NCBI GenBank assembly: GCA_964399035.1
Contig: CAYNPH010000089.1
Span: forward strand, 1-40,782
Direction: 5' to 3'
Source of the DNA: WAOL01 sp964399035
GTDB lineage: Archaea > Thermoproteota > Thermoprotei_A > Sulfolobales > NBVN01
Length of the DNA: 40,782 bases
A program made the translations under genes and the position numbers. The notes under the pieces were generated by a model that saw only the letters and a program-made list of their open reading frames with translations, made no database searches and had not been told where the DNA came from. Shown in pieces: positions 22,543 through 31,327 of this stretch. Every line of letters begins with the position of its first letter. The first letter of the stretch is position 1.

Positions 22543-23823
22543 TCAAGTATTATGGGCCTTCATCCAAGGTTCCTCATGGGTCGGTTCCTGAAGTCTCTCT
22601 AGCTTAAAATTAAGGAATTTCTCCAATAGGTCGCGGGCTTGCATAGGTTTATCTGCTTTCCATATGACTACCTTATGTCGTAGTAGGAGCGAGTAGGCGA
22701 CCTCGCCAATATTATACACTATAACGTCAGTTACTCCCCTGCGGTACAATGACTCGGCTACCCTAGCCCCCACAAGCAGAACTGCAGGCATGTTCCTAAG
22801 TTTCTCCTCTCTATACTTGTTCTCCATGACTTCTATGTTACGTACTTTTCCTTCACAGATCCTAGCTATTAAGAAGTATTTGGCCTTACCGAAATGCTGT
22901 GAAATTGTAGCGCTTTGCAGTGGCTCATCCAAAGGTATACATACGGTAAAGTTATTGCGTGTACTTGGCTCAACCATTATAATAACGTCAGCTATGGAAG
23001 GTACTTCATGCTTAAGCAGGTCAGTGATCCTTCGGCAAACTATTGAGACGTCCTCGACAGTCCGTAGCGGAGGGGCTCTGAGGACTGCTTCAACGAATAT
23101 AACTGGGCCAGCCCACCTAGCCTTAAGGCTTACAAGTTTCAGTTCACTAGTAACATTCTCTATTAAAGAGGACAATTTCCTAAGCATGTTTTTATCCTTA
23201 GGAAGATCAAGAATAGAAATCACACTATCGTGACCGGCTTCATATGCCGCCATTATTATCCCTGCGATGGCTATCAATGTACTAGCCTGATATGCCATAT
23301 GTGAGCCAGTGTAACTGAAGGCCAGTAAACCTAGGGCAACTCCTCCGCCCTCCAGAACATCCCCAATGGTATGTAGGCCATCAGCTCTAAGGGAAGGTGA
23401 ATTAATAATCCACGATGCCTTCACCTTTAAGTATGCTGAAAGACCGAGTGGTGGCAACGACAGAAGCTGAACTAATGCAGGGACTAGAGACGTTTTACTG
23501 GGCAGTTTGCCTAAACCCTCAGCCCCGGCATTAACGGCAACGATAATCAATAGGGCAGCAATAACCAATGTCACTAGATCCTCTAATTTATAGAGTCCGT
23601 AAGGTAATCCTCGTGCCCTTTGCGAATGAACGATTAGCACCGAAACAAGTACCATGGCTGTAATGATGACGTCTAACATAGCATGGAATCCTTCAATCAG
23701 TACTGCGGTAACGCCGCTAAGGAATCCTATGATTAGCCTTAGCAACATGCTTATCACCGTAAGCAATAATGAAGCAACAACGTAGGTCACAAGTTCCTTA
23801 TGCCTAATCACACCGAACACCAC
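22543..23823 (-). CDS. Cation diffusion facilitator with NifX-like C-terminal domain
   Basis: 426 residues. The CDF part (1-290) has about six membrane helices with metal-site residues in EGFHAMLDV (helix 2) and RADGLHTIGDV (helix 5), then a cytoplasmic alpha/beta domain (VIFVEAVLRAP, IADVIIMVEP). From about 295 a second domain TVCIPLDEPLQSATISQHFGKAKYFLIARI...GVTDVIVYNIGEVAY matches the dinitrogenase Fe-Mo cofactor (NifX/NafY-like) fold. It probably exports Zn, Fe or Mn. The fused domain may bind metal or a cluster as a sensor, which is inference. The start is GTG 23823. It lies alone between tRNA-Arg and a divergent ubiquitin-like gene. Confidence 0.88.
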   Translation of the reverse strand: MVFGVIRHKELVTYVVASLLLTVISMLLRLIIGFLSGVTAVLIEGFHAMLDVIITAMVLVSVLIVHSQRARGLPYGLYKLEDLVTLVIAALLIIVAVNAGAEGLGKLPSKTSLVPALVQLLSLPPLGLSAYLKVKASWIINSPSLRADGLHTIGDVLEGGGVALGLLAFSYTGSHMAYQASTLIAIAGIIMAAYEAGHDSVISILDLPKDKNMLRKLSSLIENVTSELKLVSLKARWAGPVIFVEAVLRAPPLRTVEDVSIVCRRITDLLKHEVPSIADVIIMVEPSTRNNFTVCIPLDEPLQSATISQHFGKAKYFLIARICEGKVRNIEVMENKYREEKLRNMPAVLLVGARVAESLYRRGVTDVIVYNIGEVAYSLLLRHKVVIWKADKPMQARDLLEKFLNFKLERLQEPTHEEPWMKAHNT

Positions 23824-23940
23824 ACATTATGTTTACCTATCGAAAAAGTATGTAGCCCTTCATCGATACCACTGTGTTAGCGGATAGGGAATCTACGTAT
23901 AAAAACAAAAATAACAAAGTTATATAGTGGGACGACTAAC

Positions 23941-24210
23941 ATGAAAGTTACTCTAGTGCTACTTGCTAGGGCAGGTGACCTAGTAGGGAAAAACAAAAGA
24001 GTACACATAATTGACCTACCGGATGAGTCCACCCTGTATGACCTAGTAATCTTCATAAAAGAGAACATAAGTAGACGACTAGGTGAGGGGATACTGAGCG
24101 GAAGGCTAATATTCGCCATATACGTCAACGGCACTCAAGTGTTAAGCTTAGATACCAGTCTCAGAGACGGGGATCGAGTAGTGATAACAACACCTGAGAT
24201 GGGTGGGTAA
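23941..24210 (+). CDS. Second ubiquitin-like (MoaD/SAMP-type) protein ending Gly-Gly
   Basis: 89 residues, a compact beta-grasp protein: MKVTLVLLARAGDLVGKNKR, DESTLYDLVIFIKENI and SLRDGDRVVITTPEMGG, with the terminal GG. It differs from the 17017 copy in having no extension and a Met before GG. A TATA-like ACGTATAAAAA (about 23894-23904) or TTATATAG (23920-23927) is close to the ATG, so the mRNA is short-leadered or leaderless. Sulfur carrier or protein-tag roles are both open. The antiporter gene follows by 20 bp. Confidence 0.8.
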   Translation: MKVTLVLLARAGDLVGKNKRVHIIDLPDESTLYDLVIFIKENISRRLGEGILSGRLIFAIYVNGTQVLSLDTSLRDGDRVVITTPEMGG

Positions 24211-24230
24211 GTCTTTAATTTCCTCTGTCA

Positions 24231-25427
24231 ATGCCCCTTAGTAGTGATGAGACTTTGGAATACTTCTACGACTGGTTTGTGGAAGTAGCAGTACTATTAA
24301 TTATTGCTAGGTTGATTGAGTTTATCGTCGAGAAACTAAAGCAGCCTAAGGTATTTGCATGGGTAATGATAGGGTTAGCCCTTCCACTAATGCATTATGA
24401 GTTATCTATGGTCACAGTGTCGCTAGGCATACTGGGGATAATAACCTACTTGTTTTACATAGGCTTGGAAGGATCATTAAGGGGATTTTTAAGAGGATTA
24501 CGCAGTGCTGGACTAATAGCCGTGGGGGGCGTTATTGCATCATTAACCTTCCCGCTATTGATTCTTCCCTTATTGGGTATTAGTGTATTTGAGGCTTTTG
24601 CTGTTGGTGCCGCTCTCTCGGCCACCTCCGTTACGCTCACGGTGAGGACGCTCGAGGAGTTCGGAAAGGTTAGGAGTAAGGAGGGGCAAGCAGTGCTAGG
24701 TGCAGCAGTCGTTGATGACGTACTTGGATTAGCCTTGCTGAGTACGTTGGTGGGGTTAACGGAGCTTAAGTCAGAAATGGATGTGTTGATTTCCGTGTTA
24801 GAGATAATTGTGTTGGCGTTTGCTTTCTGGTTCGCAGTAGCCTTCACCATCCAGAAGGTAGCTCACCCAATGTACAAGTGGTTTTCAAGGCTTGGTGAGG
24901 AAGCTCCAGCACTAACATTAACATTCGCTATGTTACTACTCCTTTCATTCGCTGCAGTTCAGTTAAGGCTTAGTGCTATTCTCCTAGCGTATGCTCTTGG
25001 ATTAGGGCTCTCATCATATAGGTACATGGCAAGCAAAACCGAGTCCATGATATATCCGCTCGTAACACTGTTCTCGCCACTATTTTTCATAAGCGCTGGG
25101 TCAATGCTTAACATAGCATCACTAACCAGTATTGGTTTTGACAGATCCCTGTTCATAGTTCTCGTAATAATATCACTGGGTTTCTTAACAAAGCTCATTG
25201 GATGTTTCGTACCAGCGGTAATAAGCGGATTTAGCGAAAAGGAAGCCTTAATAATTGGCTTAGGAATGATTCCAAGAGCCGAGGTAATGATGACAACGGC
25301 GCTGGCCGCACGGGAGGCTGGTATTCTCTCGGCCGAGTCTTACTTAGCCTTGATACTTTTGATACCGATATCGTCGTTAATTGTTCCTGCGTTAATATCG
25401 ATGGTTTACAGAAAGGGTAGTCGTTGA
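24231..25427 (+). CDS. CPA2-family Na+(K+)/H+ antiporter
   Basis: 398 residues, about 12-13 membrane helices. The characteristic GAAVVDDVLGLALLS (about residues 160-174) contains the paired Asp used for ion and proton binding in NapA-type antiporters, and FYIGLEGSLRGFLRG and GLGMIPRAEVMMTTALAA match the broken-helix and Lys/Arg regions. No TrkA-N or C-terminal regulatory domain is present. It would exchange Na+ or K+ for H+ across the cytoplasmic membrane. It follows the ubiquitin-like gene closely; a functional link is unknown. Confidence 0.92.
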   Translation: MPLSSDETLEYFYDWFVEVAVLLIIARLIEFIVEKLKQPKVFAWVMIGLALPLMHYELSMVTVSLGILGIITYLFYIGLEGSLRGFLRGLRSAGLIAVGGVIASLTFPLLILPLLGISVFEAFAVGAALSATSVTLTVRTLEEFGKVRSKEGQAVLGAAVVDDVLGLALLSTLVGLTELKSEMDVLISVLEIIVLAFAFWFAVAFTIQKVAHPMYKWFSRLGEEAPALTLTFAMLLLLSFAAVQLRLSAILLAYALGLGLSSYRYMASKTESMIYPLVTLFSPLFFISAGSMLNIASLTSIGFDRSLFIVLVIISLGFLTKLIGCFVPAVISGFSEKEALIIGLGMIPRAEVMMTTALAAREAGILSAESYLALILLIPISSLIVPALISMVYRKGSR

Positions 25428-25543
25428 ATCCGTTAGAGAGAACATTACTTCAGTCGTTGTCAATTTTAAAAACCTTGTGATAACACTCAAGTGGTGAGGA
25501 GGGAACGAATACTCAAACCCCAGCTGCGCAGGGAAGCGATGTT

Positions 25544-26731
25544 GTGTTGGAGAAGAAGAGGGCTATGCGATGGCTTGTAAGGGAACTTAAGAAGCAGGGA
25601 TTTATGATATGGCCTGACTACCTAATAGAGGTTGCAGGCATAACGCATAAGGTTGATGTGCTAGCAGTGCTTTCACCCGTAACAGGCGTGGAATTAAAAA
25701 TAGCATTCATTATCGCGGACACCCCACTGAGACCCGAGGATGTTGAGAGATTTAGCGTGTGGAGACAAGAAGGGAAGTTCGATAAGGTCGTCATTATAGC
25801 TCTAAGGGATGTAAGCGTGGAGGCCTACGAACTAGCTAAGAAGTTAGGTATAGATATCGTTCGTGTAGGTAGGGATATAGAGGTGAAGTATAGAGAGGAG
25901 CTAGGAAAATACGATGTACTTCACGTTCATCCAGTCATAAGCGAGGAGAACGCTATTAAGGTGCTCAAGAAACATGAGAAGGGATTCCTGAAACGCGTTG
26001 GTGAGCTAAAACATCACTTCCTGATCTACCTACCCTTTATAGAGTTCGAGCTTGAAGCCATAGTTAGGGGTCCCGAGGAGGAAGGGTCAGGGGAGGTTGA
26101 GGAACTATCCCTCACATTCGAAGGCATACGTGGATCCCTAGTTATTGAAGAAGGAGACACACTGAAACCCTTGAAAGACAGAGGAGGATTCGCTGAACTA
26201 AGCGATGCGGCGCTGGACATGATTAGGATCTTAACAAGGGATGGATACAAAACTATCAGCGAACTGGCAATGGAGTTAAAATTAGGTGAGGGCAAAATAA
26301 AATCTGTTGCTAACTTCCTACTGAATAAAGCCCTGGTGGATGTATACTCTGACGTCGTAGAGATACGTAAGACCATAGCGGAAAACTCATTCTCCATAAT
26401 AAGGTCACTAGAGGCAAGAGGGGTTCATTTGCATGAAGGTGAACCTCCAGTATCTAATAAGGAGTTAGTGATATTTCCGCGAATAAGTATAGACGGGTTA
26501 ATATCATTTATAGAGTCTTTTGCTAGGAAAATCTCAGCTATTCATGTAGTGTATTACCCATTCTATATAGGACTGATAGAATGTGATGGGGAGAAGAAAA
26601 TCGTTAAGTATGCGTTAGTAGATGCTGTAACAGGGGTAGATGCACGGGCTGTCTCATGGCTGCTCACGCATGTCGAGGACGTGATTGAGAGTTTTGCGGA
26701 AAAGCAACAACTTAATGAATCAAAGGCATAG
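25544..26731 (+). CDS. PD-(D/E)XK nuclease-like protein with winged-helix domain
   Basis: 395 residues. The N-terminus resembles a restriction-endonuclease fold: KVDVLAVL (Asp38), then GVELKIAF (Glu50, Lys52), the D-(ExK) pattern of Mrr- and RecB-like enzymes. A winged helix follows (about 213-285, ALDMIRILTRDGYKTISELAMELKLGEGKIKSV), then an alpha/beta domain with VVYYPFYIGLIECDGEKKIVKYALVDAVTG. Nuclease activity is inference. A strong SD-like GGTGAGGAGGG lies about 40 bases before the GTG, too far for normal use; an in-frame extension from ACG near 25505 exists but has no standard start. It overlaps the convergent Gins15 gene by 20 bp. Confidence 0.65.
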   Translation: MLEKKRAMRWLVRELKKQGFMIWPDYLIEVAGITHKVDVLAVLSPVTGVELKIAFIIADTPLRPEDVERFSVWRQEGKFDKVVIIALRDVSVEAYELAKKLGIDIVRVGRDIEVKYREELGKYDVLHVHPVISEENAIKVLKKHEKGFLKRVGELKHHFLIYLPFIEFELEAIVRGPEEEGSGEVEELSLTFEGIRGSLVIEEGDTLKPLKDRGGFAELSDAALDMIRILTRDGYKTISELAMELKLGEGKIKSVANFLLNKALVDVYSDVVEIRKTIAENSFSIIRSLEARGVHLHEGEPPVSNKELVIFPRISIDGLISFIESFARKISAIHVVYYPFYIGLIECDGEKKIVKYALVDAVTGVDARAVSWLLTHVEDVIESFAEKQQLNESKA

Positions 26732-27188
26732 GATCTATGATCTCAACGTATCCTAAGTACTCTAACAAAGTCGCTTCTAATTCGTCTAGGAAGGTAATGG
26801 TGCCTGGAGGTGCAAGTCTGCCGTTAATTGATAATCCACGTTTCACCCTTACAGCAATCCCAAGATGCGTAAGGGACAATCCTTTAAGTAAGAGTTCATT
26901 ATACCTGGGAATTATCCATAAGGCGCAACTTAGCACCTCATGATCTATGGACTTTGCTGGGGGCTCATGACTTAATGCTTTCTTAAGCCTAAAGCGACTT
27001 AGCGCGGTTGAGAGCTCTCTTACCATGTTGATATACTTCACGCATAGTTCTGTTTCTAAGCCAGACGCACACCAGTCAATAGTGTCATTAATCTCAGCAG
27101 ATATTTTCTCCAAATCTTCCCTTCGTATGCGGATGTGCTCTCTTGACGTAAGCTCCTTCAATAAGAGTTCCCGAATCACCTCTGACAA
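26712..27188 (-). CDS. gins15: GINS complex subunit Gins15
   Basis: 158 residues. Helical A domain (about 1-100, with WCASGLETELCVKYINMVRELSTALSRFRLKKAL), then a small beta B domain at the C-terminus (VRVKRGLSINGRLAPPGTITFLDELEATLLEYLGYVEII). This fits the Sld5/Psf1-type Gins15 order A-B. GINS joins MCM and the Cdc45-like RecJ protein in the replicative helicase. Adjacency to PriS and PCNA matches the crenarchaeal arrangement I recall from Sulfolobus (PCNA2-PriS-Gins15). Confidence 0.85.
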   Translation of the reverse strand: MSEVIRELLLKELTSREHIRIRREDLEKISAEINDTIDWCASGLETELCVKYINMVRELSTALSRFRLKKALSHEPPAKSIDHEVLSCALWIIPRYNELLLKGLSLTHLGIAVRVKRGLSINGRLAPPGTITFLDELEATLLEYLGYVEIIDPMPLIH

Positions 27189-27267
27189 CCTAATTAAGAG
27201 AGGTATGACTCGCTATAAAACAATGTGCTTCGATGTGGTGAGGTTCTGAACTTTTGAATACCCTATA

Positions 27268-28302
27268 TTACATTACCTTAACTACTTCGGCAACGTTATT
27301 TAATGCTAGAAATATCGCAATGGGCAAACTCACTTTAAGTAATTGGTCCTGAGAAAGCATGAGCTCCGTGCCCCAAAGGTTAAAGGAAGGCGTATTAACT
27401 AAGGGTTTCACTATTGCATATCCCTTAAACGGGGAGAGATGTTCTCCCACACTAAAGTTGAGGATTTCGCTCTCTGTATTAAGTATCTTGGACACAAGAC
27501 CGGATTTACCATTAATTGTGCCCGGTATCCTAACTAACCTCGAAAGATCCTGCGTAACCTGCTCATCTATCTCTACATATGTTTGTTCAATTGCAGTTTC
27601 CGGATTCTGCAGTATGCTATTTAACTCGAGATTAGATCGTGCTACTCTTCCACGCCACCCGCCGTCGCTAGGGAGTGGTGGTGCAGGTTTAATTCGCCTG
27701 GATTGCGGGAAGAACTTATTCAGGTCTAAACCTACACCTTTTATGTAGTCCACGAGTTCACGGCGTTCTCTAGAGTTAAGTTTTAACCAATCTTCCTTTT
27801 CTGTCTCGACCACAACGTGGAATCCCCGATTACCTGTGAAATATATGAGGATCTCACTACGGTTGAAGCCGAAGTCTTGAACCAGAATGTCAATTAACCT
27901 TAGGAGATGTTCCTTACCGTGTTCAATGCACTTACTAGTAACAATGTTGAGAGTTTTACCCTCTCCGATTTCTACTGTTACGCTGTCACACCCCTTAATA
28001 TGGTCTACATCGATGTCAAACATTAGTTCCGAGCCTAACCAGCCCTTATCCTCCATCCGCTCAGCTGCAGGATCCCGGTATATCGCGGCGGAATAATATG
28101 CTTGTCGAGGTGTTTGCCTAGTCAGGTACTCCCTAAGGGATGCTATGCTTTGAAAAGATAAGTGCCGTACGTAAGATTTACCTTTAAACGGTTGAAATGC
28201 AAACTCTCTAAGCATATAATTTTCCGGCAGACGAAGCCGTGCTTCTGAGTAGTATTCCCTTAGTAACTCTCGCACTATGTTTTTGGCCTCGGTAAGCTTC
28301 AT
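27268..28302 (-). CDS. priS: DNA primase small (catalytic) subunit PriS
   Basis: 344 residues from ATG 28302; a GTG at 28314 overlapping the PCNA stop would add four. The catalytic ELMFDIDVDHI (two Asp), the FTGNRGFHVVV box with the essential His, RRIKPA and RIPGTINGKSGL are intact, and a zinc-binding region lies between them (C-x12+ to SKCIEHGKEH). PriS joins nucleotides to make primers together with PriL, which is not in this window. It sits between PCNA and Gins15, with 79 bp to the latter. Confidence 0.97.
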   Translation of the reverse strand: MKLTEAKNIVRELLREYYSEARLRLPENYMLREFAFQPFKGKSYVRHLSFQSIASLREYLTRQTPRQAYYSAAIYRDPAAERMEDKGWLGSELMFDIDVDHIKGCDSVTVEIGEGKTLNIVTSKCIEHGKEHLLRLIDILVQDFGFNRSEILIYFTGNRGFHVVVETEKEDWLKLNSRERRELVDYIKGVGLDLNKFFPQSRRIKPAPPLPSDGGWRGRVARSNLELNSILQNPETAIEQTYVEIDEQVTQDLSRLVRIPGTINGKSGLVSKILNTESEILNFSVGEHLSPFKGYAIVKPLVNTPSFNLWGTELMLSQDQLLKVSLPIAIFLALNNVAEVVKVM

Positions 28303-28310
28303 AGGAGCTC

Positions 28311-29069
28311 TCACTCTGATCTGGGGGCGACATAGTAGCTTAGTTTAGCGCCCTGCACATAGTTCAGCTCAAGGTGGGCAGGCATTTCTGAGTCGGCACG
28401 TAAGATAGCCCTGTCTGCCAGTTTTATTGGTTGCTTTAAATAACTAAAGTATTCCATACCAAAACTGACGCTGAAGCCAGGTGATCCCACTTTCGCACTT
28501 TCCAGAGTGCCCCTCTCTAGGGACAGCTCGACCTCGGCTTCACCTAAGTCGCTTATGGACCTTAACTTAAGGGTATTCTCATCTCCACTAATCCACAGGG
28601 TTTCACCCACATCTTCAATACTATTCAAGGCATCGTACATCACAGTACCTGAAGTTATGTATTCGTTGCCTAACTCTAAAGACAACTCAGGTATGCTTTC
28701 GGCTTCGCTTTCAGCCCTTAAAGGTATCATGAATCTCCGAGGGACACCCCGCCTTTCGAATATGAAAGATATGGAGGATTCTGTCCATTCTATACTAATT
28801 CTATCATCGCGCTCCGCAGTTTTCATGATCTTTCCAACATCCTCTAAGTCTAACACTAATGTACTTTCATTGTCAACACTAAATTCGTCAAAGGATTCTC
28901 TGGGTATAACGAACGTTATTAATGCGGTTCGGGAGGGGTCTAGCGCCTTAAGTGAGAGACCGTCTTCTGGGTTAACCTTGATAATGGCCGTTTCGATAAA
29001 CTTACTTGCCGATGCTATTATGTATCGCCAGATCCTTGCGTCAGCAAAAGTTACCCTCACGCCCAACAC
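28311..29069 (-). CDS. pcn: DNA sliding clamp PCNA
   Basis: 252 residues. The two-fold PCNA repeat is visible: VRVTFADARIWRYIIASASKFIETAIIKV at the start, GLSLKALDPSRTALITFVI, then YITSGTVMYDALNSIEDVGETLWI, and the C-terminal ILRADSEMPAHLELNYVQGAKLSYYVAPR. Starts with GTG; a TATA-like TTTTTAATATCC about 27 bp upstream predicts a leaderless mRNA. Crenarchaea usually have three clamp paralogues forming heterotrimers; by context this would be the PCNA2-like one. It is first in the PCNA-PriS operon. Confidence 0.96.
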   Translation of the reverse strand: MLGVRVTFADARIWRYIIASASKFIETAIIKVNPEDGLSLKALDPSRTALITFVIPRESFDEFSVDNESTLVLDLEDVGKIMKTAERDDRISIEWTESSISFIFERRGVPRRFMIPLRAESEAESIPELSLELGNEYITSGTVMYDALNSIEDVGETLWISGDENTLKLRSISDLGEAEVELSLERGTLESAKVGSPGFSVSFGMEYFSYLKQPIKLADRAILRADSEMPAHLELNYVQGAKLSYYVAPRSE

Positions 29070-29126
29070 CGTTTAATCACGTGTGTTTTAGGATATTAAA
29101 AATAACCACCTGGGTAAGGAGTGACG

Positions 29127-29471
29127 TCACTCGTATTCACGCCACGTATAGCCGCACTTTGTGCATGTGTATATCCTCGTAGGTGGTTCGTCGGCAGCCC
29201 TAGTTTGAAGTATTACGTAGTAGGCTTCATCGTTTCCGCATCTTGGGCATCTAACACCCTTAGTTCTAGGGACGCCTTCCTTCTCTTTCGTAGTGTCCAG
29301 TATGAACATCCTTTCTGTCTCCTTATGACGTATTTTCTTTCTGATTACCACTCCCTTCCCAACCTCGCTCACTTCCTTAACATATCCGCAGGAGGTGCAT
29401 ACCAATATGGTTTTATCTCCCCGCTTCCTGGGGACCATCATACTCCCACATTTTGGACAGAACTCTAGCAT
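29127..29471 (-). CDS. tfs: Transcription elongation factor TFS
   Basis: 114 residues from the ATG at MLEFCPKCGSMM. N-terminal zinc ribbon CPKC/CTSC and C-terminal TFIIS-type ribbon CPRC/CTKC with the catalytic acidic tip RAADEPPTRIYTC. TFS makes RNA polymerase cut back the nascent RNA after stalling. A longer in-frame start to 29510 would overlap the neighbour and lacks homology. It is the last gene of the Csl4-DUF2067-Rpo11 run. Confidence 0.95.
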   Translation of the reverse strand: MLEFCPKCGSMMVPRKRGDKTILVCTSCGYVKEVSEVGKGVVIRKKIRHKETERMFILDTTKEKEGVPRTKGVRCPRCGNDEAYYVILQTRAADEPPTRIYTCTKCGYTWREYE

Positions 29472-29493
29472 CACTCCCACCGTTGCACCTAAT

Positions 29494-29817
29494 CTAGGTT
29501 GTGTCTGCACATATTAACCTATTCACTTCTTTTGACAGAACCTCAAGAAACCTCAAGCCCTCCTCCACTCTCAGCCTTGCTGTATGGGGTAGACCTTGAA
29601 GTACACGTTCGTGAGGTTCCTTGTAGTTAATGATTAACCTCACTTCTTCAATTAATTTTGATGAGCGTAGGTACCTAACTACGGCATCACTGTGTCCATC
29701 AGTTAATCCTAGGTGTTCAATACCTTTTTCCCCTCGTACTATTGCATAAAGTGTTAGGTTACGCCCTAAGCAGTCCTCAAATTCCTTCATAATTAAAATG
29801 CGTGATTCAGTCTTCAA
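29494..29817 (-). CDS. Hypothetical protein between Rpo11 and TFS
   Basis: 107 residues that I do not recognise. Mixed alpha/beta with LGRNLTLYAIVRGEKGIEHLGLTDGHSDAVVRYLRSSKLIEEVRLIINY, then a helical tail RLRVEEGLRFLEVLSKEVNRL. No metal or membrane motif. TTG start overlapping the Rpo11 end by 11 bp; a later ATG (MKEFEDCL) is possible. Position in a transcription/exosome operon suggests a nucleic-acid or polymerase-related role, but this is context only. Confidence 0.65.
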   Translation of the reverse strand: MKTESRILIMKEFEDCLGRNLTLYAIVRGEKGIEHLGLTDGHSDAVVRYLRSSKLIEEVRLIINYKEPHERVLQGLPHTARLRVEEGLRFLEVLSKEVNRLICADTT

Positions 29818-30094
29818 CTCCTAAAGTCTCCCTAAGTTCCTTAAGTAACTTCTCTGTGATCTCCTTAGATCTTACCACAACTTCCTTCAATACTTGACCA
29901 GGATCCACTGTTCCATCAGTTACTATCCTTATTACAGGGCTTCCCTCGAGGGGGTGTTCAACAGTATATGCAGCTAGGCGAACGTTAGGGTGGCTTAACG
30001 CCATCTTAGCTATTAAATTGCCTATGGTGTGGTCCTCGCCCACTAACTTAATCACGAGTTCCCTATCAGTGTGCTTTCTAATCACTACCTCCAA
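29807..30094 (-). CDS. rpo11: RNA polymerase subunit Rpo11 (RpoL)
   Basis: 95 residues from TTG 30094 (AGGGG a few bases upstream). The conserved core is ELVIKLVGEDHTIGNLIAKMALSHPNVRLAAYTVEHPL, followed by the C-terminal helix. It pairs with Rpo3 to start polymerase assembly. The reading frame extends to 30142 with a basic stretch, but that runs 58 bp into DUF2067 and the family length is about 92, so the shorter start is preferred. Confidence 0.93.
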   Translation of the reverse strand: MEVVIRKHTDRELVIKLVGEDHTIGNLIAKMALSHPNVRLAAYTVEHPLEGSPVIRIVTDGTVDPGQVLKEVVVRSKEITEKLLKELRETLGVED

Positions 30095-30714
30095 GCTAAG
30101 CCCCTTCCTTCTCCTGCTAGTTTTCTTAATAAGCTTCTCCACTCCGAAGTCACTAGAAGCCTATGTCCCTCCTCCTCAATAAACCCTTCATTCCTAAGCT
30201 CCTCTATGATCTCCAGTATGCTTTTGTTCTGCAGTACTGAGAGTGACGTGATTAAGCACTTAGCAGAGTATGATGCCTTAGGCTTGATCTTAATGAGTTG
30301 CTCTAACGACGTCGCTAATTCCCTTGCAACATTCATAACGACATCGTTTGGGGCATTAGTGTGAAGTACCCCACCCTTCACATGCGCGTCGCTACCTAAG
30401 ATTCTTAATACCTCAACTAATGCATCTGCGGGAAAAGGCTTACCTGTAGTCTTTATCAGGTCATTAAGTCTAATGTACTTTCCGCGCTCCATCCATGCAT
30501 TTAATCTCCTCCACTCCCTGTATGCCTTCAGGACAGCGTAACGCGTCTGCAGGGCCTCTACCCTGTTGCCAAATACCGTTATCACTATTTTATCGCCCTT
30601 AACCTCCGCTCTTATTAAAGACGCGCGTACGCCCTTGGCATTAAGTATGGAGTCAAGAAGCTCTAAACACTTGCTACGACCTCCGCAGGAAAGCGCGAAT
30701 TTGAACGTAGTCAT
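30085..30714 (-). CDS. DUF2067-family protein
   Basis: 209 residues resembling the archaeal DUF2067 family: TTFKFALSCGGRSKCLELLDSIL, RAEVKGDKIVITVFGNRVEALQTRYAVLKAYREW (a KH-like strand-helix), and the C-terminal half with KPFPADALVEVLRILG and ELATSLEQLIKIKPKASYSAKCLIT. Its function is unknown. It overlaps Csl4 by an ATGA junction and the Rpo11 start by 10 bp, so it is translated with both. The order Csl4-DUF2067-Rpo11 is, as I remember, conserved in crenarchaea. Confidence 0.8.
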   Translation of the reverse strand: MTTFKFALSCGGRSKCLELLDSILNAKGVRASLIRAEVKGDKIVITVFGNRVEALQTRYAVLKAYREWRRLNAWMERGKYIRLNDLIKTTGKPFPADALVEVLRILGSDAHVKGGVLHTNAPNDVVMNVARELATSLEQLIKIKPKASYSAKCLITSLSVLQNKSILEIIEELRNEGFIEEEGHRLLVTSEWRSLLRKLAGEGRGLAWR

Positions 30715-31298
30715 AGGTGAAGAACCCTAAGTTGCCCGTAATCTAAGCTTACCTTTCTTTTTTCTACGTTGCCGCATGTATCACATCTCAGTGTGTCGCT
30801 ACCTGATCTAATCATGCGATTTCCGCATTTTCCACAGAATGCTAGCACGACACCTAATCTATGCTCCTTAATAGTTAAGTTGTAGGGTGGGTAGTTGCTC
30901 AGCACCTTAGCCTTAAGGACATCGCCGACGCGTACCACCTCGTAGAGATTCTTAACGTACCTGTCGGTGGACTGTGAGATGTGTAGAAGCCCTGTAAAGC
31001 ACGTGGGGTACCGGCGACCGTGATAGTCGCCAGCTATCTTAACTATAGCGAACTCATCCTTAACTACTTGCACGATTCCATATACTATGTCGCCTTTTTC
31101 AGGCATCTTAGGGGGATTCACAGAGGGCTTTACAAACACTACCCGGCTAAGCATGTCTACCTGTGTTACTCCCGTCATGGCGGCCCTCACCACGCCATCT
31201 TGGTCAAAGGTACCCACGCCCGGCAGGAACTCCTCGATTACGCATATCTCTTCTCCAGGGGTCACTCTCCGTCCCTGTATCTCATCCAATCTCCCCAA
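30711..31298 (-). CDS. csl4: Exosome RNA-binding subunit Csl4
   Basis: 195 residues. N-terminal domain (VTPGEEICVIEEFLPGVGTF), S1 domain (about 65-145: KGDIVYGIVQVVKDEFAIVKI, FTGLLHISQ, VGDVLKAKVLS), and C-terminal zinc ribbon CGKC/CDTC. Csl4 caps the archaeal exosome and binds RNA tails with DnaG. TTG start (MGRLDEIQGRRV). It heads the run through DUF2067, Rpo11 and TFS. Rrp41/Rrp42 are not in the window. Confidence 0.95.
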   Translation of the reverse strand: MGRLDEIQGRRVTPGEEICVIEEFLPGVGTFDQDGVVRAAMTGVTQVDMLSRVVFVKPSVNPPKMPEKGDIVYGIVQVVKDEFAIVKIAGDYHGRRYPTCFTGLLHISQSTDRYVKNLYEVVRVGDVLKAKVLSNYPPYNLTIKEHRLGVVLAFCGKCGNRMIRSGSDTLRCDTCGNVEKRKVSLDYGQLRVLHL

Positions 31299-31327
31299 GG
31301 ATCATCCTCCTACTTGACTAAGTGATC

